A stretch of DNA of 64,000 nucleotides. Source: PALSA-607 sp963825425. Its GTDB lineage: Bacteria; Actinomycetota; Actinomycetes; Acidothermales; Acidothermaceae. Positions within the stretch are counted from its first letter, which is position 1; each line of letters opens with the position of its first letter. Positions 37,417 to 46,978 of this stretch are shown here, in pieces. The notes under the pieces are model-generated. The model had not been told where the DNA came from. It saw only the letters and a program-made list of their open reading frames with translations, and ran no database searches. The translations under genes and the position numbers were made by a program. The stretch covers positions 11,198-75,197 of the forward strand of contig CAWGTF010000016.1 in NCBI GenBank assembly GCA_963825425.1. The letters are read 5' to 3'.

Positions 37417-37861
37417 CGCCGGCCCCCGGCGCACGGTCACGGACGCCGAAACGGCCGCCCGGCTGCGGCTGGTCATCTCGCGGCTCGCTCGTGCGGTGCG
37501 CCAACACGGAGCCGCCGGCCTCACGCCGTCCCAGATCTCTGCATTGGCCACGATCGAAGAGTTCGGGCCGATCCGCATGAGCGATCTCGCCGGGCACGAA
37601 TCGATCGGCGCGCCGGTTGCGACCCGCGTCGTCGCGACGCTGCAGGAGCTCGGACTCGTGCAGCGGGCCGATGGCTCGACCGATGGGCGGGTCTCGCTCA
37701 TCGAGCTCAGCGACGCCGGCCGCGCAACACTGGGCGAGATGTGGAGTGAGCGAGCCGCGGGGCTGACGGCGCGCATCGAGCGACTCGACCCCGACCAGGT
37801 GGCGACGCTCACTGCGGCGTTGCCGGTGCTCGAGACGCTGGTGCGCGACCGCGTCATCTGA
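37413..37861 (+). CDS. MarR family regulator (start region probably lacks one base)
   Basis: The frame TDAETAARLRLVISRLARAV through LTPSQISALATIEEFGPIRM, LAGHESIGAPVATRVVATLQ (recognition helix) and QRADGSTDGRVSLIELSDAG (wing) is a standard MarR winged helix of about 149 residues. ATG 37413 overlaps the MFS stop (ATGA) but is out of frame with the body. Adding one C to the CCCCC run at about 37422 would join them. This is one of the few apparent deletions in the window. It probably represses the mfs-marR operon through the palindrome at 35621. Confidence 0.87.
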
Positions 37862-37997
37862 CCGCCGCCAGCGCCGGATCGGTAACCGAGGCTTTGCTCG
37901 CAGGCAACGTTCCCGTCACATCGGGCTGCCAGTGTCGATCTCGAGCCCGAGGTGGAGCTCAGCGTGACGAAGGCAATGGTTCTCAAAGGGGAGCGAC

Positions 37998-38243
37998 ATG
38001 ATCACGAATGCGAGAAGGCTGCAGCTCGTACGTCCGTCGGTGACGTTGGAAGAGGTTTCCAGCGCCGCCGGAGTATCGAAGTCGACCGCGTCGCGTGCGC
38101 TCTGCAATGAGCCGAACGTCAAGGCGGAGACCCGCGCTCGGGTGCAGGCGATAGCCGCGGGACTCGGCTACGTGCCTAACGAAGCTGCCCGGGCGTTGGC
38201 TGCTCGTCGCCAGGTTGTGATGAGCGGCACGCGCGCGGGGTAA
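37998..38243 (+). CDS. Stand-alone LacI-type helix-turn-helix protein (truncated LacI)
   Basis: An 81-residue frame from ATG 37998, preceded by AAAGGGGAG. VTLEEVSSAAGVSKSTASRA is a textbook LacI helix-turn-helix, and ARVQAIAAGLGYVPNEAARA is the hinge region that normally leads to the sugar-binding core. That core is absent: after RRQVVMSGTRAG comes a stop, and no frame downstream continues with the family's core sequence. It may be a degraded regulator or a small DNA-binding protein in its own right. Confidence 0.75.
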   Translation: MITNARRLQLVRPSVTLEEVSSAAGVSKSTASRALCNEPNVKAETRARVQAIAAGLGYVPNEAARALAARRQVVMSGTRAG

Positions 38244-38268
38244 CACGCGGTGCCGACAGTAGGAAGCG

Positions 38269-39503
38269 ATGGCCGGGGGACGAGCGACGCGATCAGCGGG
38301 CGTAGGCCTGGCAGTACTGGGGATGCTGGCAGGTTGTTCAAGCGCCGCACGGTCTACCGCGGTGCAGGGGTCAAGCGCCGCCGGATCGTCGGGGTTACCG
38401 GGGCTGTCGACTGGATCGCCAAGTGCGTCGCCGGTCACGTCGTCGTTGAGTGCGCAGGTGGGAGCACCTTCAACGACGGGGCCGGCGACGCCAATTGTCG
38501 CCGAGCGCCACGCAGCCGTTGACACCTGCGCCGTCACTGACGCCGACGCGCGGGCACCAACAACTGGGTCGCCGTCCGCAGCTCCGTCGCTGCAGCAGTT
38601 CCGCTGACCGGAGTCGGCTACGTCGATGTGTCGGTCGCCACGTTGTGGCACAGTCCGAGTTCGCCACGCGCTGTTGACGCGGTCGAACTGCAGCAACCGG
38701 CCGGCGTGACCGTCATGGTTGGCGGCGATGACGACAGCGCAACGGCTGGCCCTGAACGGGCGCGTCGACAGCCAACTCCTACTCGGCGAGCAAGTGATCG
38801 TCGACCGGCGTCAGGGCACATGGGCACACGTCGTCGTCCCGGATCAACCGACACCGCTCGATGCGCGTGGCTATCCGGGCTGGATTCCCGTTGCGCAGCT
38901 GACTTTTCGGGCACCGGCAACGTCGGCCAACGATGTCGTCGTACTCGCGCCGACGGCGTGGTCGTACGCGGCTGACGAGGTGACGCGCGTCATCGAGGTC
39001 AGCATGGCGACCCGGTTGCCGGCGCTGTCGGTCGACGCGTCGTGGGTGCACTCGCAGTTGCCCGACGGTCGAGCCGTGCTCGTTGCGCGCGGCCGACGTC
39101 GCCGTCGTAGCGAACGGCGCCGCACCGTTGCCGCGCGACGGCCGCTGACGTCGTCCGGACAGCGAAGCTGTTTCTTGGTTTGCCGTACTTGTGGGGCGGG
39201 ACATCGGGCTTCGGGTTCGACTGTTCGGGGCTCACGCATCTGGTGTTCGAGCTGCGCGGGGTCACGATTCCGCGCGACGCCGACGCGCAGGCGAAGGTCG
39301 GCCAAGCCGTCGCCCGCGCCGATCTGCAGCCCGGCGATCTGGTCTTCTTCGCGAGCAACGGGCTGGTGCACCACGTCGGAATCTACGTCGGCAACAACAC
39401 GATGCTGAGCTCGCTGCAGACCGGGAGTCCGGTGGAGTATTCGTCGCTGTCGGCCCAGCCATTTGCGAGCGAATACAGCGGCGCTCGGCGGCTGGTCGGC
39501 TGA
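38269..39503 (+). CDS. Secreted NlpC/P60 peptidoglycan endopeptidase (five frameshifts)
   Basis: ATG 38269 starts a lipoprotein-like signal (VGLAVLGMLAGCSSAARS). Five inferred one-base insertions, near 38503, 38551, 38728, 39091 and 39147, connect the segments. SVATLWHSPSSPRAVD and QLLLGEQVIVDRRQGTWAHV, GYPGWIPVAQLT look like SH3-type wall-binding modules. GLPYLWGGTSGFGFDCSGLT holds the catalytic Cys, and GLVHHVGIYVGNNTM holds the catalytic His. The corrected protein is a typical cell-wall DL-endopeptidase. The codA gene begins 12 bases downstream. Confidence 0.88.
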
Positions 39504-39515
39504 TAGGTTCGGCGC

Positions 39516-40778
39516 GTGCTCGACCTTCTGATCCGCAACGCGCAGGTCCGCGGTACTGACGGCCTGACCGACATCGGCGTGCGCGACGGCGTCTTCGCGC
39601 CGCCCGAGGCTGACGCGCCGAACGTCATCGATGTCGCGGGCGCGCTCGTGACGCCGCCGCTGGTCGAGCCGCACATCCACCTCGACGCGGTGCTGACGGT
39701 CGGGCAGCCGCGGCCGAACAGATCGGGCTCGCTGTTCGAGGGCATCGCGGTGTGGAGCGAGCGGGTCAAGGACCTCACCGTCGACGACGTGAAGAACCGG
39801 GTGCGCGAGGTGCTGCGCTGGCAGCTGGCGAACGGCGTGCAGCACGTACGAAGCCACGTCGACGTGTGCGATCCGCAGCTGACCGCGTTGCGGGCGCTGA
39901 TCGAGATCCGCGAGGAAGCGCGCGGGCAGATCGATCTGCAGCTGGTGGCGTTTCCGCAGCTCGGCATCATGTCGTTCGACGGCGGCCGCGAACTCATGCG
40001 CAAGGCCGTCGAGCTCGGCGCTGACGTCGTCGGCGGCATTCCGCACTACGAACTCACCCGCGAAGACGGCGTCGAGTCGGTGCAGTTCTCCTTTGCGCTA
40101 GCGGAAGAATTCGGGCTGCGGGTCGACATCCACTGCGACGAGACGGACGACGACCACTCGCGTTTCGTCGAAGTGATGGCCGCCGAGACGATTCGCCGCG
40201 GCATGTCGGGGCGGGTGACCGCGAGTCACACCACCGCGATGCATTCCTACAACGCGGCGTATGCGTACCGGCTGATCAACAACATCAAGCGCGCCGGCAT
40301 GCACATGGTGACGAACCCGCTCGACAACGCGGTGTTGCAGGGACGCTTCGACACCGGACCGATCCGCCGCGGCCACACTCGCGTGAAGCAGCTGCAAGAA
40401 GCCGGCGTCAATGTCTGCATCGGGCACGACTCGGTCATGGACCCGTGGTACCCGCTCGGCTACGGCGATCCGGTGCAGGCCGCGTTCGTCTTCGTGCACC
40501 TCGGTCACTACAGCGGGGACGACGAGTTGCGCAGGCTCCTCGACATGGTGACCGTCAACCCCGCGGCGGCACTGGGCATCGAGGGGTACGGCATCGTCGA
40601 AGGAAACCCGGCCGACTTCGTGGTGTTCGATGCGCCCACCGACACCGACGCGATCCGGTTGGGATCACGCCGGCTTCTCGTCGTCCGCGCTGGTCGTGTT
40701 GTTGCTCGCACCGCCCCCGCGCAGACGACCGTGACCTGGGACGGCGAAGAGCAACCCGTGACCTTCCTCCGCCCCTAG
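39516..40778 (+). CDS. codA: Cytosine deaminase (amidohydrolase superfamily)
   Basis: An intact 420-residue protein collinear with E. coli CodA. EPHIHLDAVL provides the first metal His pair (residues 53 and 55). VDIHCDETDDDHSRFVE carries the third His and the catalytic Glu. VTASHTTAMHSYNAAYAYRL supplies the next His. VCIGHDSVMDPWYPLGYGDP carries the metal-binding Asp. It converts cytosine to uracil and ammonia for pyrimidine salvage, and related enzymes accept isoguanine or creatinine. GTG 39516 is the start. It converges with the permease gene, with 3 bases between stops. Confidence 0.92.
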   Translation: MLDLLIRNAQVRGTDGLTDIGVRDGVFAPPEADAPNVIDVAGALVTPPLVEPHIHLDAVLTVGQPRPNRSGSLFEGIAVWSERVKDLTVDDVKNRVREVLRWQLANGVQHVRSHVDVCDPQLTALRALIEIREEARGQIDLQLVAFPQLGIMSFDGGRELMRKAVELGADVVGGIPHYELTREDGVESVQFSFALAEEFGLRVDIHCDETDDDHSRFVEVMAAETIRRGMSGRVTASHTTAMHSYNAAYAYRLINNIKRAGMHMVTNPLDNAVLQGRFDTGPIRRGHTRVKQLQEAGVNVCIGHDSVMDPWYPLGYGDPVQAAFVFVHLGHYSGDDELRRLLDMVTVNPAAALGIEGYGIVEGNPADFVVFDAPTDTDAIRLGSRRLLVVRAGRVVARTAPAQTTVTWDGEEQPVTFLRP

Positions 40779-40781
40779 CCG

Positions 40782-42256
40782 CTACTTCTTGGCGGCCGGC
40801 GCCGTACTCGGGGATGACCAACACCTCCGAGCGGCGGCCGCCCTGCAGCTTGTAGAAGATCGCGTACAGCACGGCGGCGAGCACGAAGCCGACCTCGAAG
40901 GTGAGGTCGCCGAGCGCGGGGTGTGCCTTCGGGATCGGCGCGAGGTACTTGGTCTGGTCGGAGAACAGCCAGATGCTGACCACCATCGCGACGCCCATCG
41001 ACACCCAGCCGGCCCACGGATTGTGCTTGGTGTCGAACAGGAATCCGTCGACGCGCACCCGCCGGCGCAGCAGCATGTCGGAGAACATGACGCCCAGCCA
41101 CGGCGCGATCCAGTAGGCAACGACGAGCAGGAAGTTGGTGTACTTCTCGCCGGCGTCGTGCAGACCGGTCAGCGCGACGATGAAGCCGATGGTGCCGGCG
41201 ACCGCCGCGACGATCGCGCGACGCAGCGCCAGCGGCAGCCGGAAGCCGAGAGTCAGGAACGACATCGCGCCGGAGTAGATGTTCAGCACGTTCGCGCAGA
41301 CGGCCCCGATCGCGATCGCGACCAAGACGAAGTCGGCCAGCGCCGTGCTCATGTGCCCGGTGAAAGCATTCGTCGGGTTGTTCAACGCGTCGGTCGACTT
41401 GCCGATCGTCGCGGACGCGGCGCCGATCATCTCGAGCGCCACGCACGACACGAACACGCCCAAGCCGGCGAAGAGTCCAGTCAGCACGCGGCGACGTCGA
41501 CGGCTTCATGTAGCGGGTGTAGTCGGAGGCGAACGGGTTCCAGCCGACGGCGTATCCGAACGCGCCGCCGAGCGTCAGCATGAAGCCACCCGTTCCGCCG
41601 AGCCCGAACGACGCGTTCGGCCCGTGCGGTGCGCTCGCGTTGGCCTTGCTGAAGATGGAGATCGCCGCGAGCAGGAACGCCAGCCCGAGAACCGGCAGTG
41701 CCCACTTCTCGACGACGTGCGCCAGGTTGTGCCCGAAGAACGCGATCGTCAGCTGCGCGACCACGATGATCAGCAACGACAGCCACTTCGGCATGTGCGT
41801 CAGCGTGTTCAGCGCGAACGCGCCGCTGACGCTGTTGACCGCGAACCAGCCGATGCCCGCGGTGATCGAGTTCAGCCCGGCCGGTAGCCAGTTGCCGCGG
41901 TAGCCGAACGGAATACGCGACAAGATCATTTGCGGGACGCCGAACAGCGGGCCCTGTGCCGACAGCGCGGCGTGCGTGAGCGATCCGAGGAGTGTCCCGA
42001 GGATCAGGGCGGCGGTCGCCTGCCAGAACGAGAGCCCGAAGGCGGCGACGCCCAACACCCCGACGAACACGGTCGCGAACTCGAGGTTGGGCGAGGTCCA
42101 GGTCCACAGAAGCTGGAGGGGATTCCCGTGCCGCTCCTGCAGTGGGATGAACTCCGCCCCGCCCGGCTCGATCGCGGCTAGCTTGCCGCCGTACTCGCCC
42201 TCGCGGACTTCGGCAACGATCTCGATCTCGTCTTCGGTTCGCGGCAGTGTCGTCAC
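40782..42256 (-). CDS. codB: NCS1 family cytosine/purine permease (two frameshifts)
   Basis: A 12-helix symporter of the nucleobase-cation-symport-1 family. HGNPLQLLWTWTSPNLEFAT, GPLFGVPQMILSRIPFGYRG, FGYAVGWNPFASDYTRYMKP and ANVLNIYSGAMSFLTLG are diagnostic. One extra base near 41492 splits it between STS and RVLTGLFAGLG. Another near 40798 alters the end, which should read YGAAAKK and stop at 40782. The start is GTG 42256. Pairing with codA points to cytosine uptake, but the two genes are convergent and not in one operon as in E. coli. The symbol is by context. Confidence 0.87.
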
Positions 42257-42525
42257 GCGCGCGCCTTCCTGGACTAGGATCAGTGACCATCGTTGGCGCG
42301 GAGATTAGCGGCTGGGTGTTACGACCGGAAGTCCCCCAGAGCCCGGATCGCCCAAGCCGGACAGATCAAACCCCAGGACTGGTCAGAATCAGCTGCCGTT
42401 GGCCGACAAGGTGCAAATGATGCTCGTATCCGAGCCCGGAGCCTCCGTCCGGAACGGCGTGTCCTGAGCGTGGCCACATCGACCCCCAGTGCGGCGGGTG
42501 GGCGCTCGAGCAGCTGACCGCCTAC

Positions 42526-44721
42526 TTGTCCGGGCTCGTGAGCACCGCCGATCCCGACGCGGTGGTTCTCGAGGCGCTCGATCGGGCTGTGGAGGCCATG
42601 GAGGCCGATGTTGGCGCCCTCATCCTCGACGGGTCGGCCATCAGCTCGATCGGCTTCGCCAACGGCGAAGTACCGGTCGACGTGTTGTTCGCGACCGTCA
42701 ACAGTCGGCGGAGCAGCGCCAAGTTGCCAGGAATCGGCCCGTGCCAGGTGTCTGGCGCGTCCTTCGAGTCGCGGGGCTCCTACTGCCTGGTCGTCGGCAG
42801 GATCGGCGACGTCGCGTTCTCCGCTGAGGAGCGCAATTTGCTGCACGGAATGAGCCGCGCTCTCGCCCTGCACCTTCAGTCGGCACGGGTGCTCGCAGCG
42901 ATGCAGGAACGCCAGGCCTTGATGGAGCGGCTCACCCGGATCCAGCGGTCGATCAACAGCCGGGCCCCGTTGCCCGAGGTGTTGCAGGCGATCGTCGACG
43001 GCGCTGCGGAACTCATCGGAGACCCCATCGCAGGACTGCGCCACATCGATCCGACCGACTCCGATTACGCGGTCTTGTCGTGCGCAGTCAACGTCGAGCC
43101 CGGGTCGCCGCTTGGCGAGCGGATCAGGGTCGGCGAAGGTGCCGGCGGTCGCGCTATTAGCGAGAACCAACTTGTCGTGTTGCACGACTACGCCGGTCGA
43201 GCTGACGCGCTGCCGAACTGGGCCGAACTCAAGCTCTCGGCGGCCATGGGCGCGCCGGTGCACGAGAACGGGATCGTCGTCGGCAGCCTCGTGGTCGCCA
43301 GTCGAGCGCCCGGCCGCCGCTACAGCGAGGCGGAACAGTCGATCCTCCTGTCGTTTGCTGGCCACGTCAGCCTGGCGCTCACCGACGCGACGACGACCCA
43401 GTCGCTGCGGCGTGCGCTCGAGGCTGCCCACCACGACGCGATGCACGACGAGCTGACCAGGCTCCCCAACCGCGCCTTGCTGAGGGACCGGCTCGAACAA
43501 GCCTGGGCGCGCGGCTGCCGCACTGGATCGCCGATTGCACTGCTCTTTCTCGACTTCGACGACTTCAAGGACGTCAACGACAGCCTGGGCCACGATGCAG
43601 GTGACCGGCTACTCGTCGCCCTTGCCGAACGGCTCGCCGAGTCGCTGCGACCCGGAGACACCATTGCGCGACTCGGAGGCGATGAATTCGCCGTCCTGGT
43701 TGAGAATCTGAGCACCAGCTCAACTGCCGAGGGACTCGCCGAGCGGCTGCTTGAGGTGCTGCTGGAGCCAGTCGTCGTGAACGGCCGCGACGTGACGATG
43801 CGCGGCAGCGTTGGGATCGCAGTCTCCGACTTCACCGAGACCGACAGTCAGTCGTTGCTGCACAGCGCAGACATCGCGATGTACGAAGCCAAGCGCAGGG
43901 GCGGTGGCCGCTACGTGCGCTACCAACCAGACATGCACGCGGACACGCTCGTTCGGCTCGACACCGAACAAGCCCTGAAACAGGCCATCGGCAACCGCGA
44001 GCTTGTGCTGCACTACCAGCCGATCGAGGAGCTGCCGTCTGGCCGCGTCGTCGGTGCAGAGGCGTTGGTCCGTTGGGAGCACCCCGTGCGCGGCTTGATC
44101 GGCCCGATGGACTTCGTGCCGATCGCCGAAGCGAGCGGCCTGATCGTTGGCCTCGGCGAGTGGGTGCTGCGCACGGCATGCGCGCAAGCCACCCGTTGGC
44201 CGGACGACATGGAGCTCGCGGTCAACCTGTCGCCGCGTCAGCTCGAACCGGAACTGCCGCAGATCGTGCGCGACATCCTGGCCGAGACCGGTCTGTCGAG
44301 CGACCGGCTCGTTCTCGAGGTGACAGAGGGAACGGCGATGGCCGACGCCCCTGAGACGCAGCGCATCATCGAGGAACTGCACGCGATGGGCGTGCACTTT
44401 TCGATCGACGACTTCGGTACCGGGCACTCGTCAATCGCGAGACTGCGCACGCTGCCCGTCGATCAGCTCAAGATCGATAAGAGCTTCGTCGACTCGCTGG
44501 ACGCCGACTCCGGCACCGATGTGTTCGTCAGCGCGATCGTCGCGCTTGCGCACGGGTCAAACCTCATCGCCGTCGCCGAGGGCGTCGAAACCCAGGGCCA
44601 ACGCTGCCGGCTCGTCGCGCTCGGTTGCGACCGCGCCCAGGGGTACCTCTTCAGCCGACCCGTCAAGGCTGACGTCATCACGGCGATGCTGCACGAGCGG
44701 GTGCTTCTTCAACACACCTGA
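42526..44721 (+). CDS. GAF-GAF-GGDEF-EAL cyclic-di-GMP enzyme
   Basis: A 731-residue cytoplasmic protein. Two GAF-like domains lie at about residues 1-125 and 130-290 (for example LPEVLQAIVDGAAELIGDPI). GGDEF: HDELTRLPNRALLRDRLEQA and LRPGDTIARLGGDEFAVL with an RxxD inhibitory site (RPGD). EAL: VVGAEALVRWEHPVRG, NLSPRQ, LEVTEG, IDDFGTGHSS, LKIDKSF and AEGVETQ, so both catalytic halves look intact. TTG 42526 has a poor ribosome site; GTG 42470 lies upstream but out of frame, so the start may be affected by an indel. The domain could sense a small ligand. Confidence 0.92.
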   Translation: MSGLVSTADPDAVVLEALDRAVEAMEADVGALILDGSAISSIGFANGEVPVDVLFATVNSRRSSAKLPGIGPCQVSGASFESRGSYCLVVGRIGDVAFSAEERNLLHGMSRALALHLQSARVLAAMQERQALMERLTRIQRSINSRAPLPEVLQAIVDGAAELIGDPIAGLRHIDPTDSDYAVLSCAVNVEPGSPLGERIRVGEGAGGRAISENQLVVLHDYAGRADALPNWAELKLSAAMGAPVHENGIVVGSLVVASRAPGRRYSEAEQSILLSFAGHVSLALTDATTTQSLRRALEAAHHDAMHDELTRLPNRALLRDRLEQAWARGCRTGSPIALLFLDFDDFKDVNDSLGHDAGDRLLVALAERLAESLRPGDTIARLGGDEFAVLVENLSTSSTAEGLAERLLEVLLEPVVVNGRDVTMRGSVGIAVSDFTETDSQSLLHSADIAMYEAKRRGGGRYVRYQPDMHADTLVRLDTEQALKQAIGNRELVLHYQPIEELPSGRVVGAEALVRWEHPVRGLIGPMDFVPIAEASGLIVGLGEWVLRTACAQATRWPDDMELAVNLSPRQLEPELPQIVRDILAETGLSSDRLVLEVTEGTAMADAPETQRIIEELHAMGVHFSIDDFGTGHSSIARLRTLPVDQLKIDKSFVDSLDADSGTDVFVSAIVALAHGSNLIAVAEGVETQGQRCRLVALGCDRAQGYLFSRPVKADVITAMLHERVLLQHT

Positions 44722-46927
44722 TCGGACGACGGCGGAGGCCTCGGCGAGTGAGTCGACGCCGGCCTGCAGGTGGCTCAGGTGGTGATGAATCCAGCGAGCG
44801 CAGGCGGATTCGGGTGACCCCGTCGTGCTGACCTGGTCGGACGCCGGAAGGGTGCCGCTCGACGACAGGTCGTCGGCGATGCGCTCGAGTGCGGTCGCGA
44901 GGTTGTGCAACTCACCGTCAAGGAACACTTCGTCACCCGGAGTCGCGACTCTCATCCGCAGCGGCAGCGTGGCAAGGGAATTCGCGGTAAGTAGCAGCCG
45001 GCTCGCGCCGCCGACGAGGGCGGCGAGCTCGTCTCGGTGCACGAGCTTGGTGCCCTGCTCGGCGAGGTAAACCCGAAACGCTACGTCGAGCCGGCGTGAT
45101 GCCCCGGTCGCGACGCCGGCGGCCGACACGCTCACTGCCTCCTGGCCGAGGGTCGCATGTGTCCCGATGAGCGAATGCACCGCCGACGACAAGTATGTCG
45201 TGCCGGTTCGGTAGGCGTCGGCGAGGTCCGCGGAGACGACCGGTCCGGCGCCGCGCGGCCACAGCAGGGCGCCAGCAACCAGGCTGACCGCGCAGCCGAT
45301 CGCGACGTCCTCGACCCGCACGAGGCCGACCCGCCAACCGGTGGGTTGCACGATGTTGAACAGGACGGCGAGCAGCACGGTGAATGCGGCCTGACCCGCA
45401 AGGAACGAGATCCGCAAGGGGGCGTAGCTCGCGAGCAGCACGGCGAAAGGCAACACGATCCACAACGCCGTCGTGCTGTCGCCAAGTGCGACGAGCAGCG
45501 CGCCGCCGACGATGAATCCGAGGGACGTGCCGGCGATCGCGCGTAGCGCGATGGCTCCGGTGCCCAGCGCATTCGACCGCAACACCGCGAGCGTTCCGAG
45601 TACGACCCAAAAGCCGTGCTGCACGCCGGTCACCTTCGCGACCGAGCACGGCGGCCGCGACGCCGGCTGCACCGCGCAGACTGTTGCGCAGCCACACCGA
45701 TCGCAGGCTGGTCTGCGCGAGTGCCTGCTGGGTGATCTCGCCGATCCCCGATTGCGGAGCCTCGGCCGCTCCGTACCACCGTGCCTGTTCTGCCCGCACC
45801 GCGTCGTGATCGGCATTGCCAGAAGCAACAAGGGCGGACGACGACGCGGCTGCTGTCGCAGTGGCGACTGCGCGAGCATGGAAAGCACACTCCAGCACAT
45901 CGGCGTCCGCCTCGATGTTTGCAGCGGACCAGCTGTTGACGAGCTCAGTCGTCGCTGTCGCCGCCTGCATGCGCAGGCCCCCGAGCAGTTCAAGGTCGAT
46001 CACGAGCGCGGGCTCGTCGCAGGGTTTGCACGCGACCTTCTTTGTGCTGCCTGCGTCGGCATCGATGAGTGCGGTGCCTGCATCGTGAAGGGCGGCGATC
46101 GACAGCGTCAGCAATTCGCGGTCGTGCGTCGTCGCGCGGGCGTAGCCGTCGGCGGGCAGGTCGTCGTGCTTCGCGGTGAGGGTCAGGAGCCAGTCGATTT
46201 CCTCTACCAGCTGGACAATTGCCTGCTCGGACAGCGTCGCGCCGGTCGGTCGAAATGGCGTCGCCAGGTAGGCCGCGCGAAGCTTGGCGACTGCGGTCTG
46301 CGCGGCAGCCGAATCTTCGTCGGCGGGCGAACCATCGAGGGTGGCGCGCAGGTGATCGGCCAGCCGATGCAGTGCGTTGCCGGCCAGCGTGCCGAGCCCG
46401 GCTTGCGGTGGATCGCGCCACACGAGGAAGACGGACAGCGTTCCGACGACCGATGCGAGTGCCCATCCCTCCAGCCGCGGGCCGATCGCACTCGCGTTCG
46501 CGGGCAGCGTGAGCGGAAGGATCAGCACGAGCATCGAGGCCGTCGACCCCTTGGCGACGTAGCCGCTCAGGATTCCGAGGAACAGCACGAGCGCGGCCGC
46601 GATTGCTGCGACGACGACGGCGAGCCAGGTGACTCGCGAGGCCAAGGTGCCGATGGTGATGAAGAGGGCACCGACGACGGCGAGTCCGGCATAGGCGATG
46701 AAGCGACGGCGAAGTGGGCCACCGAAGTCGGCGAGCAGCAACACCGAGAAGGCGCCGATGGAGGCGAACGTCGCGATCTGCGGGTTCTTGAGAACCTTGT
46801 CAGCGAAGGCGAACAGGCCGGGAATGACGACGGCGGCGCGGATCGAACGTTTCGCTACGGAGTCCCACCGCGGCCGTGACAGCCCCCACATTCCCGGACG
46901 CCGCAGCGCCGCTGTCCAGACCGCCAT
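44709..46927 (-). CDS. FUSC family (aromatic acid exporter type) membrane protein, frameshifted
   Basis: About 740 residues with two clusters of membrane helices. The first (AVVIPGLFAFADKVLKNPQI, FASIGAFSVLLLADFGG, LVVVGALFITIGTL-like) and the second (TGVQHGFWVVLGTLAVLRSN, AGTSLGFIVGGALLVALGD) are the duplicated FUSC modules separated by a soluble domain. One extra G near 45640 splits the gene between AAAVL and VAKVTGVQHGFW. The stop is uncertain: the open frame runs to 44557 inside the neighbouring gene, and one more insertion would give a stop at 44709. ATG 46927 is the start. Homologues export aromatic acids; the substrate here is unknown. Confidence 0.83.
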
Positions 46928-46978
46928 TCAGGCAGTCCACACCACGCGCCGACGCACGTGCAACCCGGGTTCGATCGA

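Noticed and set aside
42290..42525. Possible cyclic-di-GMP riboswitch before the GAF-GGDEF-EAL gene
   Set aside because: GCAAA and GAGCCTCCG fragments occur, but the paired helices and order of the GEMM consensus could not be found by eye.
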